This document shows, in pieces, positions 1 to 12,895 of a DNA stretch of 64,000 bases. Source of the stretch: Rhizophagus irregularis (Eukaryota; Glomeromycota; Glomeromycetes; Glomerales; Glomeraceae); NCBI RefSeq assembly GCF_026210795.1, contig NC_089433.1, positions 2,505,001 to 2,569,000 of the forward strand, given 5' to 3'. Made by a program: the position numbers and the translations under genes. The notes under the pieces are model-generated. The model made no database searches. It worked only from the letters and a program-made list of their open reading frames with translations, and was not told the DNA's origin. The first letter of the stretch is position 1. Every line of letters starts with the position of its first letter.

Positions 1-3000
1 AAAAGATGACGTGATTATGAGTACACCGCAGTATTATTATACGGTAAGGACCGAAATTTACCCATGATTGATTCTTTTAATTTTACCACATGGATTTGAT
101 CTACAATTTATTTATTAATAGAAACAAGCGCAGCAATTAAAAGAAAAACACATGCACAATATTATTAATCGGAAAAATAATATATTCAGAGGTACATAGT
201 GTATAAAATAAGAAGGGATCTGATGAATTCAACTTTCGGAGATTCATACATATAAATTTATTATCGGAAATACTAAAACTTTGCTAAAGAAAAATTGCTT
301 AACTAAAAATATAAAATACATTTTTTTTTTACAGATGACTCATTTATTAAAAAAAAAACCTTTTCCCCTGACTAGGAAATAATTCACCGTAACATGAGGT
401 TACAATTAAATAATTTTCCGAAAACCAAAAAAAAGAAAAAATTTAACAAATTTTCATTGTTAATAAAAAATTTTCTATATATAAAAAATTGTTTATATTA
501 TATTTACATATTTTAAAACGTAAATAGAGTAATAATTTGTACAAAATAGATATATATACTGTATATATATATATATGTATGTATGTATGTGTGCATGTAA
601 TGTATGCATATATATAATATATATACTGTAATATATTATATATATATATTTTTTATACAGTATATAAAAGAGTACATCAAATTTATTAATTATTATTATT
701 ATTTACTTACATGGAATTGGATGACGCAACATTACAAAGATGAATTTCATACACATAATTTTAACACGGAGTTAATCCATCAAATTCCTTTCATTAGTGA
801 TTCTCATTGCATATAACTCAAAATAACACGCATTATCTTTCTATATAAGGAAGAAAGTTAAGAAAATTTTAACCCAAATAGATCATCACAATGTGTTTTC
901 GGTTGGTCATCTCTTTTAAAAATCCTCAGACACTTAGGGTTATGTGTTGTTTAATTATGCGTTGGAAATACCAAACCCAAACAATGTGTCTTAAAAATGT
1001 ACCAATCAAATTTAATTATCGGACTATTTATTGTCCAATAATGGAATTTTAGTTATTGATCACATGGCTTTATTATATGTGTATGATCGGTATATATAAA
1101 AACATATAACAAACATTTGAAACAATATTTATTATTACTGCGCCGATTTGATTTGATTTCGTATGGAAATGTTTCCTTTTCATTGATTGGTTCTCAATTT
1201 TGAAACAATTATTTCTGTAGAAGAAGTCCGCCGGAGAAATTTTTTCTATTTAACGAATATTCTTTATTACCGTATTTGGTTTGAATTTTGATAATTAAAT
1301 GGTCTTTTTTAAGATACCAATCGATTTGTTTGAAACTTTTTTTAAATAATAAATTTTTTTTTTTTCTTTTTTTATTTTTAAGAAGCGAATGATCGAATGC
1401 ATATAATGATTTAAGCAATTATTACATTCATTGTTTACTTTGAAAGAATAATGTTAACTGCGGGAAGGTAAAACTGTTTCATTTTTTCTTTTTCGAAATT
1501 TCTTATTGTGTGTTTATAATTTGTTTGTGTTTAATTTTGTGCGAAACTTACGAAACTTGCGAAACTCTACGTGTATTGTATTGTTTTGTTACTTTAAAAA
1601 AGTCTTTCTTTTTAATCACCTGTTTAATCACCAAGCGGATTTGGATCCGCGTAAAAATAAGAAAGAAAAAATAAAACGCGTTACGCTTTTTCTAAAATCA
1701 AATGTAAATTCCGAAGATAATCTCCAAAGAATGACGGATGCATGATTATGATTGTATGATTGTATTATAAGTATTTTTATTTATTCTTCCATTTATGGTT
1801 AAAAAAGTAAGTTACTCAAAAAAATTTACCGAATATCTTTTCATAATCATCATACGTTGTTGTTTCAATTTTATTAACCAATACTCCCAACTTGAAATTC
1901 TTTGTAATTGGTTATTTTTAGTTTATTTGAGAAATCAAAAGATTTTCACTAAACCCGTATTTGGTACGGTACGTAATTCAATTTTCTTTTTTTGATTCCG
2001 ATATTTGGTTTCTATTTATATTTCAATATTTGAATTTTTCTTCATAATTTCCTTATTCTCTCAAAATCTTTTTTTTCTCCAGTTTACCTTATTTCTCAAT
2101 TTCCTTCCAAAAATGGAATTTTTTTTTTCTTCTCTGTTTCAAAAAAATAATAAAAATTTATTTATATATTTTAAAATATATATTAATATATATATTTATA
2201 TATATAATATATAATATATATTTATTTATTTTTTTTCTTTATATATATATTTTTTTTTTTTTTTTTGTAACAATATAATAATAAACAAAATGATACCCTT
2301 TGTTAGATTCATTTACCATATCCAAAAATGGTTTCCGACGTCAATATTTTTTCTTTCATCTGGGATTATCGTTTCGGGACAAAATTCTATGTTGGGTAAA
2401 CTAAAAAACCTAGTGATCAACTAAATACAACGAGAAATTTCTCTCATTGGTTGAAGCTGAACGTTTTTCGTTTGATATACAAATGTACCATGCTTGTTTT
2501 GTGTAGCAACTATTTCGGTTGTGTTTCCTCACCCTGAGTCGTGTTCACCAAACAATTCTGCCTTTTGAGCCTGCTTTTAACCAACGTTCCTGAACAGCAA
2601 TCTTCTTACTTTGGTTGACGTCTAGAGTTTTTTCTCCTTCAATAATTGCCCTTGCTGGCCCCTACACTTTCCTTTAATCTCTCTATTTCTTATCCTTTCT
2701 TTTCCTCTTTTTTTTTAATAGGTCTTTAACCCTTATTAGCATCTTTAATAATAGTTGCTCGACTTTCTTTAGACTTTGCAAGTCTTGGTTTTTTGCAAAA
2801 AATAATAAAATAAAAAATAAACCCGGGATTATTTCTTTTCACCATCTATATTCATTTTACCTCCTAATAACCTTCTAATATCTCTTTTACCTTTTACCTT
2901 TTCCTCTTTTTATCCCCATCTTCTCCCGAAGTTCTTTAAAAAAAAAAACTAAAGGTGTTGACCTTTTGTAAAGGTATGAAACAAAATTTTCTTTTTATCT

Positions 3001-3986
3001 TTGACTAGTACATAAATATATACAAAAAATTCGTACATATTTTGTATATATTTATTCGTATATGAGTGTGCGTGTGTGTGTTTGTTTAATGAAAAAAACA
3101 ATAGTTTCACCTTTTAGTCTAGCGTTCAAAACTTCACATTTGAAACTTGACAAAACTATAAGGCTGGCCAAAATAAGATCTCTGATTTTTTTATCGACTT
3201 CTTTGGTCGTTTATATTTGGCGTGAATGCTATAGTTTCTGCAATATAAAGGACAGCTCCGAGTGGTGCGCTGGTTGCATATTGGGTTGGTTAAGTTGTAA
3301 CAGTAACACTTATATAACCTTAAAACTCGCTATCCTTTATATATATCAGTTAGTCATTTATCCGTCGCACTTTAAAAAAAAAAAATTTTTTTTTTAACCA
3401 TCGTAATATTGACTGTAGTACATTAACACATCATTTTTGAATCTATAAATACCTCGTCAAACTTTTTTGACTCAAAACATTTTCACAAAAAAAAAAAAAA
3501 AGTGTTGTTGTGTTGACATCTACTTCACCTATAAGTAAAACCCTTCTTTCCCTTTTCCATATACATCATCACTTCAGTGGCTTCTATAATTATAAAAGCT
3601 TCAATTTATATTGTATAGACAATAGAATTAGATAATAGATTTATTCATTCATTAATTTACAACAAACAAAATTCACACACACACACGTATATATATTTAT
3701 TATTTATTTTTTTTTTAAAAAAAAAAATATATATCATATATAGTGTATCTAATTTAATACTTGATTTATTTATTTATTTCATTAATAACAGGAATACCAA
3801 AAATATCCTTCCTTCATTCTCCATTAGGAAGAACATAAAAAGTCGAGCCTTGCTATTTTGCAACAGGGTTTTCTTTAAAAAAAATTCCTTTTTTTTTTAA
3901 AAAAAAAAAAACATTTTTTCAATCCTTCTTTTTAATTAGTAGTATTCTATTTTAAATAACCCCATCATCACACATAAATCGAAATC
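1..3986. other. Long non-coding upstream region of the homeodomain gene
   Basis: I see no convincing gene here. The stretch is AT-rich with many homopolymer runs of A and T, TA microsatellites near 545-660 and 2160-2260, and pyrimidine-rich runs from about 2640 to 2960 and 3540 to 3960. A TATAAAAG motif lies at 3591-3598, roughly 390 bases before the homeodomain start codon, and could be a core promoter element. Short ORFs in this stretch have low-complexity translations and no recognisable motif. A long upstream region is common for fungal developmental regulators, but that is general knowledge, not something the sequence proves. Confidence 0.6.
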
Positions 3987-6516
3987 ATGACTGAATATTT
4001 ATTAAACGAAAGACCCGCCAAAAGAGCCTTCTTAGGTTCCAACAATTCTTCCAACTATTTTGACGAAGATGAAGAACAATATTTTGCTTTCAGTAAAGCA
4101 TCCGCTGATTTTCCAATGGTTGTGACAAATACTTCATCTATCATGCCAAATCATCAAAATGTCTCCCAACATACTATTGGTGATAATAAAGATGGCAATG
4201 TCATGGATTCCTCGAGTTCAGCGAACTCGATTTCAAATAACGTTTCTCATAATATGGCTACTCTTGATGATGTTAAAATGAATACTTCTAATAATAATAA
4301 TAACAAGGGCACTGGTGCAAATACAACAGACGTCGTCCCCAATGTTAACTGCAAGGCTGAGCCAAGCAGCAAGGAGACCACTGAACTTAACGTTAATAAA
4401 ATTGGCAAGTCCAACTCTGTCAAATCACCTTCAACCACATCTTCCTCTCAACCAACAACCAACAACTCTCAACCTCCACCATCAACGAATAACAAGAAGC
4501 GAACTCGTGCTACCCCCGAACAACTAGCGATCTTAGAAGATACATTTAAAACTAATACCTCCCCAAATAGTAAAGTTCGTGAAGCCTTAGCCGAAAAAGT
4601 AAACATGTCCGAACGTTCAATTCAAATTTGGTTCCAAAATCGTCGTGCTAAAATGAAGGCAATGCAAAAACGTGCTCATTTAATGATTAATCAGGATACG
4701 ATCGGTCATCATTTTATGGCTTGTATACCTGGTTATGGTCCTCATAATTTGTATCCTTTCCGTATGCCTATTCATCAACGTATAGCTTTACCTAGATCTT
4801 ATAGTGCTAATGATCTTAATCTTAATAATGTCGCACTTGGAATGCGTCCTAATCCAAATACTACTGGACTTGGCATTACCGTACCTCAAGTTCCTCAAGG
4901 ATTTTGGCCTTCTGGTCCTTTAACAGCTCCAATTACTTCTTTAAATACAAATGAACATTTAATGAATGGTTTTCCTTTTTCGGCTAATCCACTTGTAGCT
5001 GCTCAACAACAAACCCAGACTCAACGTTTCCCAATTTCTCCTAGTGCTAGTCCTAATTCTAATTCCATGAATACTGCACAAGCTTTACGTCTTGTAGTAA
5101 ATCCTAATAATGGTATACCAATTAAAATGAATGGTAAGTGAAATTTTTACACATGAGAGAGATATATATATATATATATATATAATATATATTTATATTA
5201 ATTATATTATTATTATTCTAGATCAAACATCCGTATCTCAACCTCAACCTCAACCTCAACAGTTCACACCGCCTCAGGAATTCATCACACCAGCTTTTAA
5301 TAACAATAACAACACATTAGTTTCAGTTATTTCATGCGAGACTCTTACAATAGGAACATGGCGTCGCATTTTAACAATGTCATCTCCCACAGATCTTTTA
5401 TGTTATTATACCTTACCTCAGAATATATTCACTTATCATATTACTAATGAGAATACTCAATTCAAGATGGAGTTTTCACTTTCTGATATCTTTTCAGTTG
5501 AATATCGACCTATTGATGATGTTCATTCACAAATTGCAATTGAAGTCAAAGAATCACCTTCCTTCTATATGGAGTCACCTCATGGTGGATGGAATATGTG
5601 TAAAGATTTTACTGAAGATAGACAAGCATCTCGACATACAAGACATGTATTGAAAGGTCGTTCCGCTGTAATGAAACCACAACTTATTAAACTTATGCAA
5701 GACGATCCAAACCTTGCTAAAGTTGTAACAATATTTGATACTCCAGCTCCGGCTGATCCATTAAGTCCAGATATGACTGAAGATAATAACAATGTCATAA
5801 TTAACAATGGTCAAGAGGATAATCACCCTCGTCGTTCATCCTTCCCAGTTAGTGGTTCAATTGCTAATAATTTGCAATATTCAAATTCTCAAAAAGGGGA
5901 TAACAAACCCGACATGAATCTCTTAAGACAAGCTTGTACACGTCGATCCGCATCAGCTCCATTATCACCGTCGGAAGATAATAAGAATTCTTTGTTAACA
6001 GCTCAACAAGATGATGCATTACAAATCAATACTTCAGCCAATTTCCTTAATATGTTTAACAAAGGCGAAATGAATCAAAGTTCTCCGGAATTCTGCTCTT
6101 CACCAATGGAATTAAATTCTTCATCTCCATCTACTCCTCTTGATGTATTTGACAATTCTCCAACCTTAATGGATTCATCACCACTTTTAAATCAAGATCC
6201 TTTTGTATCTTTACCTTCACATAATTTAAGTAATCTTACCATGGATTCTACTTCAACTTTATTATCCGATGAGCAAGTAGCCGCTGCCATGGTTACATTT
6301 GCACCATCAATGACAGGAAATGTATCCGGCGAAGATTTCGCAAATATGTTCAACACAATGAGTAATAATAGTTCAGATACCGCGTCTGACGTGAGTGAAT
6401 TCTTGACCTTTAATGATACATATGAAAATATTGCCGGTAATGACAATTTTTCTTCCAATAATATGATGAATCTTGATACTTCCGCTTGGGTCGGAGATGT
6501 TGCTTATTGCAATTGA
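3987..6516 (+). CDS. Homeodomain transcription factor, two exons
   Basis: The gene has exons at 3987-5133 and 5222-6516, with a GTAAGT donor and a CTAG acceptor. The intron removes a TA microsatellite and the spliced frame gives about 813 residues. The homeodomain spans about residues 170-229; it starts KKRTRATPEQ and has the recognition-helix signature WFQNRR at about 215-220. Low-complexity Asn/Ser/Gln/Pro segments flank it. A second well-structured block, about residues 415-545, contains IGTWRRI (426-432). From memory, a conserved block follows the homeodomain in other fungal regulators such as S. pombe Phx1 and Yarrowia Hoy1. The tail is Ser/Asn/Asp-rich, as in activation regions. It should act in the nucleus as a sequence-specific regulator; the targets cannot be inferred. 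It is a single gene, not the divergent HD pair expected at a mating-type locus. Confidence 0.9.
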
Positions 6517-8465
6517 GGCAATGATAACGAAACTAATGACGTTTGTAACGTACATTTAATGAACATTAATGATAGTAATTTAATACCTAATATTTTTATT
6601 TTTCTTCAAAAATATTAATTAATTCTAAATTCCAATATTACATCTAATTAATTATGTACCACATGTGAACTGATATGCTTTTTTTTTTCCTTTTTTTTCT
6701 ATGAGGTTGAAACAAATAAAGTTTTCTAAGAAAAACTTAAGAGATATGGATTATTTTAAAATATATTATAACTTTTATACTAAAAAACAAAAAAAAAAAT
6801 ATCGGTCACGGGGATCATTCATTTTTTTTTTAAAAAAAACATCAAAAAAAAAAAAATTTTTTTTCATAAATTCACAACTTTCATTCTTTTTTGGGTTTTA
6901 AGGTATTATAAGATGTAATAAGTTACATCTATGATAAATTTTATCTTTTTAGATTTCGATTAGTTTTTTGTGTCTTCTATTGGTGGTGGAATTTGTAGAG
7001 CCGCCGGCTTGGCGACATTTTTTTTTTTTTTTTTTTAAAAAAAATATATATATAATTTTTTAGCGAAAAATAGTTTTAGTTATATATTAGACTGCCGATA
7101 GACAATTATCACAAAAATTTTCCTTTTTGTTATTACCCGTCATTTCCACCCTTTCCCTTATGTATATTATGATAAATAATTTTTTTTACGCCTCTTTCTT
7201 TTTTATTGTATTGATTTACATCCCACTCACTTTTTTTTCATTCTTTATTTTCCAACTAGCTTGGAAAACAAACAAAAAACATTGAAGATAAACGTTTCTT
7301 TTTCTTTTTACTTACCAATCAAAAAATTTTTTTTTTATTTAGTAAATTATTATTATTACTTTTAATTATTTTTCATTAAACAAAAAATATAACTTTTTTT
7401 ATTAAAAAAATCCATAAAAAAAATGTAATAAATATTTTTTTTTTGTGTAATGTTTTTTTCTTTTTTTTTTGGAAAAAAAGTGAGTTGGGGGAATCTTCCT
7501 TTTCTTCTCTTTATACATTACTTATATTAAAAAAACAACTAACTTTTTATTTATACTAAAATGCAGAAATGTTTTTTTTTTTAAAAAAAAGGGAAAAAGA
7601 GGAATTAATTTTTCTGTTTTTTTTTGAATCCAATTATCAACAAATCCAAATCTTTTTCAATAATTAATCGATTTCCTCCTTTCCTCTTTTCTTTTTTCTT
7701 TGAAGGAAAAGCAAAATGAATTGCATCATTTTTATCACCTTTAACAGGTTTTATTTAGTTGAGAGTGTATGTGTGAGAAGAGAAAGTGACAAATGATCGA
7801 TATATCCTTTTTCCCCCCTTTTTTTTCAAAAGAAAAAACATTTCTGCGCTCTTAAAAAAATATAAAAAAAAAATATTTTAATTTTCATTATAATAATAAT
7901 TATCATTATTTTTCATTTTCTCTTTTTTTTAAAAAAAAAAAAGTTAGTTCATGCCATGCTTCGGATTTTTCTTTCAATTTTATAATTTTTTCCTTCTCTT
8001 ATTATAATTTAATATTATTATTATTTATTTATATTATTTATAACATATTATTATTTTATTATTATAGTGTACGAAACAAATAATCTAAAAAAAAAATTAA
8101 CACGTTTTCTTTATTAGCCCACACATTACGATACAACAAAGTTCGCTATATATCTCTTCCCTCTAGATCATTATTGCCATTTATCCTGGACTTTAATTTA
8201 CTACTATGATTTTTTTTTCTTTATATATTGTACTTCTTTATAATCTTTGTTTGTAAATATCGTACTATTTTTTTTTCCCTTTTATATTTTCATACATTTA
8301 TTTCATATCTTTTTATTTTAATAAAGTTGAGCAAATTTCTAAAAAAACTGTGCTGTCTAGATATATTAATTTATTTACCATTGGCATAATCTTAGCAAAC
8401 GCATATAAAAAATAATACACTAATTTTGGAAGAAATTACTAATTCGGTTTACTCTCATTATGCTT
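6517..8465. other. Non-coding 3' flank of the homeodomain gene
   Basis: No supported gene. The stretch is made of long T and A homopolymers with pyrimidine-rich blocks, and would include the 3' UTR of the homeodomain gene. The few ORFs read as Lys/Phe/Asn low complexity. Confidence 0.6.
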
Positions 8466-8591
8466 TCATGCTTTTAATTTTTGACATAATTGAATCACAT
8501 GTAAATTTAAATCTTCAGGGGGTGCAATACACAAACGAGTTGCATTATCGATTGCTTTCTCTAAAAAATTTTGTCTACGCTCGAATATCAT
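8466..8591 (-). pseudogene. Small ORF, possible exon or gene fragment
   Basis: A 41-residue minus-strand ORF with an ATG at 8591-8589 has a non-random composition in the middle of AT-rich non-coding DNA. Its middle reads LEKAIDNATR followed by an acidic APPEDLNLHV segment. This vaguely resembles the start of a VHS-type helical domain, but the match is too short to call. It has no clear continuation on either side. It may be a fragment, an exon of a gene I cannot assemble, or chance. Confidence 0.25.
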
Positions 8592-11500
8592 GGTTATTTT
8601 GGTAATCTATATTAAAACTGTGAACCTATTTTAATAATTATAACCATACCAGCATTAGACGAGATTTCAGGCAGAATTTTACATTTTCAATTTTGCCTGA
8701 AATTTTACTCTATAATATTTAATTTTAAATAAAACTATTAAATTCTTATAAAAAAAAATTCTTTAAACTGGCTATATAACTTCCATTTAAATTTTTTAAC
8801 ATTTTCAGTATTAATGATCTTTTTATATAGTTTAAGACTTTAAGATTGAAAATATCCTATATCTTAGCAAAAATTTTTTGATATTATTCTATATTATTAA
8901 AAAAAGGAGTGATCAATAAATGTATATTGTTTTAAGAAACTTTGCTTTGTTGAAAATTGTGGATGATATTTTTTATTTTTTTAGTTACATTGAATTTTTA
9001 TTATTTATCCTATTTTTACAAATTAAATAAAATAAATTTATTTAATTGTATTAATCATCATTTTTTTTAATTAAATAATAAATACATTCAGTCTTCTTTA
9101 TAGTCATCTTATATATAATTACACCCTTCCAGCTTTTTTACAATTATGCATATGATAAAAATATAATTATATCATATAATTTAACATCATTTTATATAAC
9201 TTGATTATTTATAAAATATATATGTATTAATGCAGTATATATAATATGTATGTGCAATTTATACAGTTTATTATTTATTACATAAAATTTTGGTATTGAT
9301 AGTATAGAATAATTATTAATAAAATATGGAAAGAATGTAAAAAAATAGCTAACTGTTTTATCTATTTTGTTAACTAATATAATATTACAGAAAAAGAAAA
9401 AAAATTTGCTAAAATATTAAATATAAAAAATCAGTTAAATTATACTAATGGCTAAATTTATAAGTTTAGTTTTCAAAAAATCAAAAAATAATAGTGCATT
9501 ACTTGAAATTCTTTTAGAAAAATATCTACATTTATATGTTTTTTTTGGCTAAATATAATAAAGAAGATATTTACAATATAGATAAAATAGGACTATTTAT
9601 TTGAATAGAACTAAATTATACTTTTAGTTTAAGATTTATTTTTACACTTTATTTATTTTTATATTAAATTTAATATATTTTATAATTATAATTTAAGATA
9701 AAAGTTATCTTTTAAATTTTTTATATAGTAATTTTACAGATTTTTACAAATTTTTATCACTTGTAATTTAATCTTTGCTACTTTAAAAATATTAATAAGA
9801 CATCTCTTTCTGTAACTTATTATGCTAATTCTAAATTATAAATGAGATCAGATATTTAACTGGTTTTATATAATAGATTGAAAATTTTTACTTTCATTGA
9901 TAATGTGAAATCTTATTTTAATCAAAAATATTTGATCAAAACATAAGTAAGATTGATGAAAAAAATATTGCAAAGTTTTTTCATTCAGTTCAAAGTAAAA
10001 CAAAATCTAAAAAAAAAAATGATAAAAAAAACTTAATATTAAATTTACTAATATCAAACTTATTATTTTCCTTTAAATACAATTACTTATCTTTAATAAA
10101 ATTCCAAAAATCTTTAAAACAGGTCATAAATTATACTTTTGGCAAATTGATCCATTTTTTTAAAGGCTCAAAAAATAAATTTTTGTAAATATTTCAGCAT
10201 TTAGTAGTCCAATTTTAATTAAATTGTAAAGCTAAATGAGAACTACAAAAATAAAAAAAAAGTTTATTAAAATTAAATTATTAGATATTGAGATATTTAT
10301 AAAAGACAATTTTTTGAATTTTAACAAAAAATGGTATTTTTGGCCAAAAGTCTATTATAACCTTTATATTAGATTTCCAGAATTCTCCTTTAATAGCTAA
10401 TGAATATTAGAATTATCCATAGCTTTAAATCTAAGTTTATCTTAACAGTATTGTTTTGATATTATTTTGATATCATTTTAATATCGATTTAATATTGATG
10501 CAATATCAAAATAAAGTATTATCATTTTGATATTATATTGATATTAAATTAATATTGAAATAATATTTGAAATGATAATTAAAATGACATTGAAATGACA
10601 TCTTTAAGTTAAACTTAAATATGTTATTTTGATGTCATTTCTATTATCATTTTGATATCATTTTAATACTATTTCAATATCATTTTAATATTAAAGTGAT
10701 AATATTTTATTTTGATATTGCATCAATATTAAATCAATATTAAATCAATATCAAAATGATATTAAAATGATATCACTTGAAAACTTAAAGTTTCTGTAAA
10801 GAATATTAATTTTTATTTAAAAATAAATTAAATATTAAGAAAGCCATTAACTATATAATTAAAACATTAGAAAATATCACTCTAACAACCATCTAAAATT
10901 GTTAAAAAAAAATAAATATACTTTTAGCTTCTAATTTTCTTGTAAATAATAGTAATATATAAGATTTTAAAATAAATAAATCAGATAAATTAAACTTAAA
11001 TATTTACTAGAAGTAAATAAATTATAAGAATATCTCCAGATATTTAATTAAAATATTCAATTAAAGAACAACTTAATGATAAACAAATTATTAATTTAGT
11101 GTAAAATGAAAATAATAAAGGTAAAAATAATGATTCTGATAAAGAAATACTATTAGTAATGCTCTCTATCAGTTATTTTAAGCCAATTAAACCTTGCTTA
11201 AAAAAGTTTAAACTTTGCAAATGTTATCAAGCCTTATTAATTAATTGATTAATTATAATTTTAGCTAATAGAATTGGTAAAGATTTGTCTTTTTAAGTAA
11301 AACTTGTTTAATTTGAAATAGTTCATAGAAAGCACTAACTATTGATATCAAAAAAACAAGGAATTAATGCATTAAAAATTTTTATTAATTATTTTGAGCA
11401 GTAAAATAATCCAGAATTTAACATTAATGATTTGCATATTTTTCAAAAATATTAATAAATTCAAAAAAATAATGTTTTTGTTGTAATATAATATTATAAT

Positions 11501-12187
11501 TTAGAAATGACAATATATAATATAATAATAAAAATGCAAATGTATTTTTTTATTAAATATTTATATATAGTTACATGGCTCAAAATTTTCATAACTGTAT
11601 TTATACTAGTTATTAATTATTTTATAAATAGACCATAAATGATTAATTCCATTAGAATACTATTAAATATTACCTAATATCACTTTTAATATAAAAGCTT
11701 ACCCTCCTTTTTAAATAAAATATATTATATATATAATTCCTTATATAGTATTATATGTAACCTAAGATTTTTAATTATTTCTCTCCCTTTAAAATATTAG
11801 ATCTGATAGTATCTTTACCTATTAATCTATTATGTTTAAGTTTTATATTACATTTCATATCATTTTCTTTTTTTACTTAATAGATAATAGCTGGTTTATC
11901 ATTATTAGTATGTCTTTCAATAAAATATTCTTATATTTAACTAGGTTTTTTTCTTAAAGCTTTTATTTTTTTTTTACTGATTAGATGGAATTTTCATTAA
12001 ATGGTATATTTGAAAAAAAAGAAATCAAAAAATTATATTATATTGTCAAAATATAAAAATAGTAAATTACAAAAATACTAGTTATATAATACTAAAATAA
12101 AAATAATAAACATGTTATATTTTAATATTTTATAATTCATATAGTGAAACACTAAAGATTTATTATATTAGTTTAAATTAAAATATA
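8592..12187. other. Very AT-rich region without recognisable genes
   Basis: This stretch has very few G or C runs and no ORF with a believable protein. It contains the palindromic repeat at about 10455-10788, described separately. No tRNA or rRNA signal was noticed. Confidence 0.6.
10455..10788. repeat. Long imperfect palindrome (fold-back element)
   Basis: Two arms built from variations on TTTTGATATCATTTTAATAT face each other around a centre near 10615-10625, where TTTAAGTT meets AAACTTAAA. The left arm runs from about 10455 and the right arm to about 10788. Each arm is itself made of degenerate TGATAT/ATATCA words, so the DNA could fold into a long hairpin. It resembles a fold-back MITE, but I could not fix a target-site duplication, so its origin is open. 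Confidence 0.6.
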
Positions 12188-12356
12188 CATGCTGCCCAAA
12201 TTATTTTGGGATGCCATAATTATAATTTGGAATGTCGTAATTCATTCAATTTATATATAATTTACTATGTAAAGTGCCAAAATAATTTGGGATGTCATAA
12301 TTGAATTTGGGATTTTACTTATAATTACGGCAGCCCAAAATAATTTGGGTGGCATG
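12188..12356. mobile_element. 169-bp MITE with TA target duplication (mariner-like)
   Basis: The left end reads CATGCTGCCCAAATTATTTT and the right end is its near-perfect inverse, with TA on both outer sides (12186-12187 and 12357-12358). The inverted repeats extend about 35 bases, with internal copies of the AATTTGGGAT word. There is no coding capacity. Size, TA duplication and inverted repeats fit a Tc1/mariner-derived MITE. Confidence 0.7.
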
Positions 12357-12895
12357 TATAAATTAAAATTTAATATTACTTAAAATAAATAATCTAAAAT
12401 AAAATTGGATATCTACCAGTATATAAAAAGTTTTTAGAAAAATTCTGGAAATCTTTTAAAAAATAAGTAAAATGTCTGAAATTATTCATGATTTAAAAAA
12501 TTTTACCAGATTTTTTAAAAACCTTTTAGAAATCTGGCAAATTTTGAATAGATTTTGTACACCGATATCCATTAGCTAATATAAATAGACACAGATCGAA
12601 AATTTCGTTATAGTGAACCCTGCCTCCAGTCATTTTTGTTTACTATAACGAATATTTACAAAATCAAAAGTTCTCTTTATAGTAAACTTTATATTAACAC
12701 AAAAAAAAGTTTCTTTTAACGAAAGTTTTTTGAATTTTATTATCAACAATTATGTATTTATATATTTCAAGTATTTAACATAAGTTCATATAACTATCTA
12801 ATGTAAACTGCTTTACATTATCTTGAATTTTTTTGTTAATTTTTGATTTTAAAATATTAAGAAATTTCAATTCTGTGTAATTAATTGTAATATCA

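Noticed and set aside
1-3986. Several 60-110 residue ORFs
   Set aside because: Their translations are low-complexity products of A/T homopolymers and TA microsatellites, without motifs or splice support.
3987-6516. Mating-type homeodomain locus
   Set aside because: There is only one homeodomain gene, with no divergent partner, and it has a conserved downstream block typical of other fungal homeodomain regulators.
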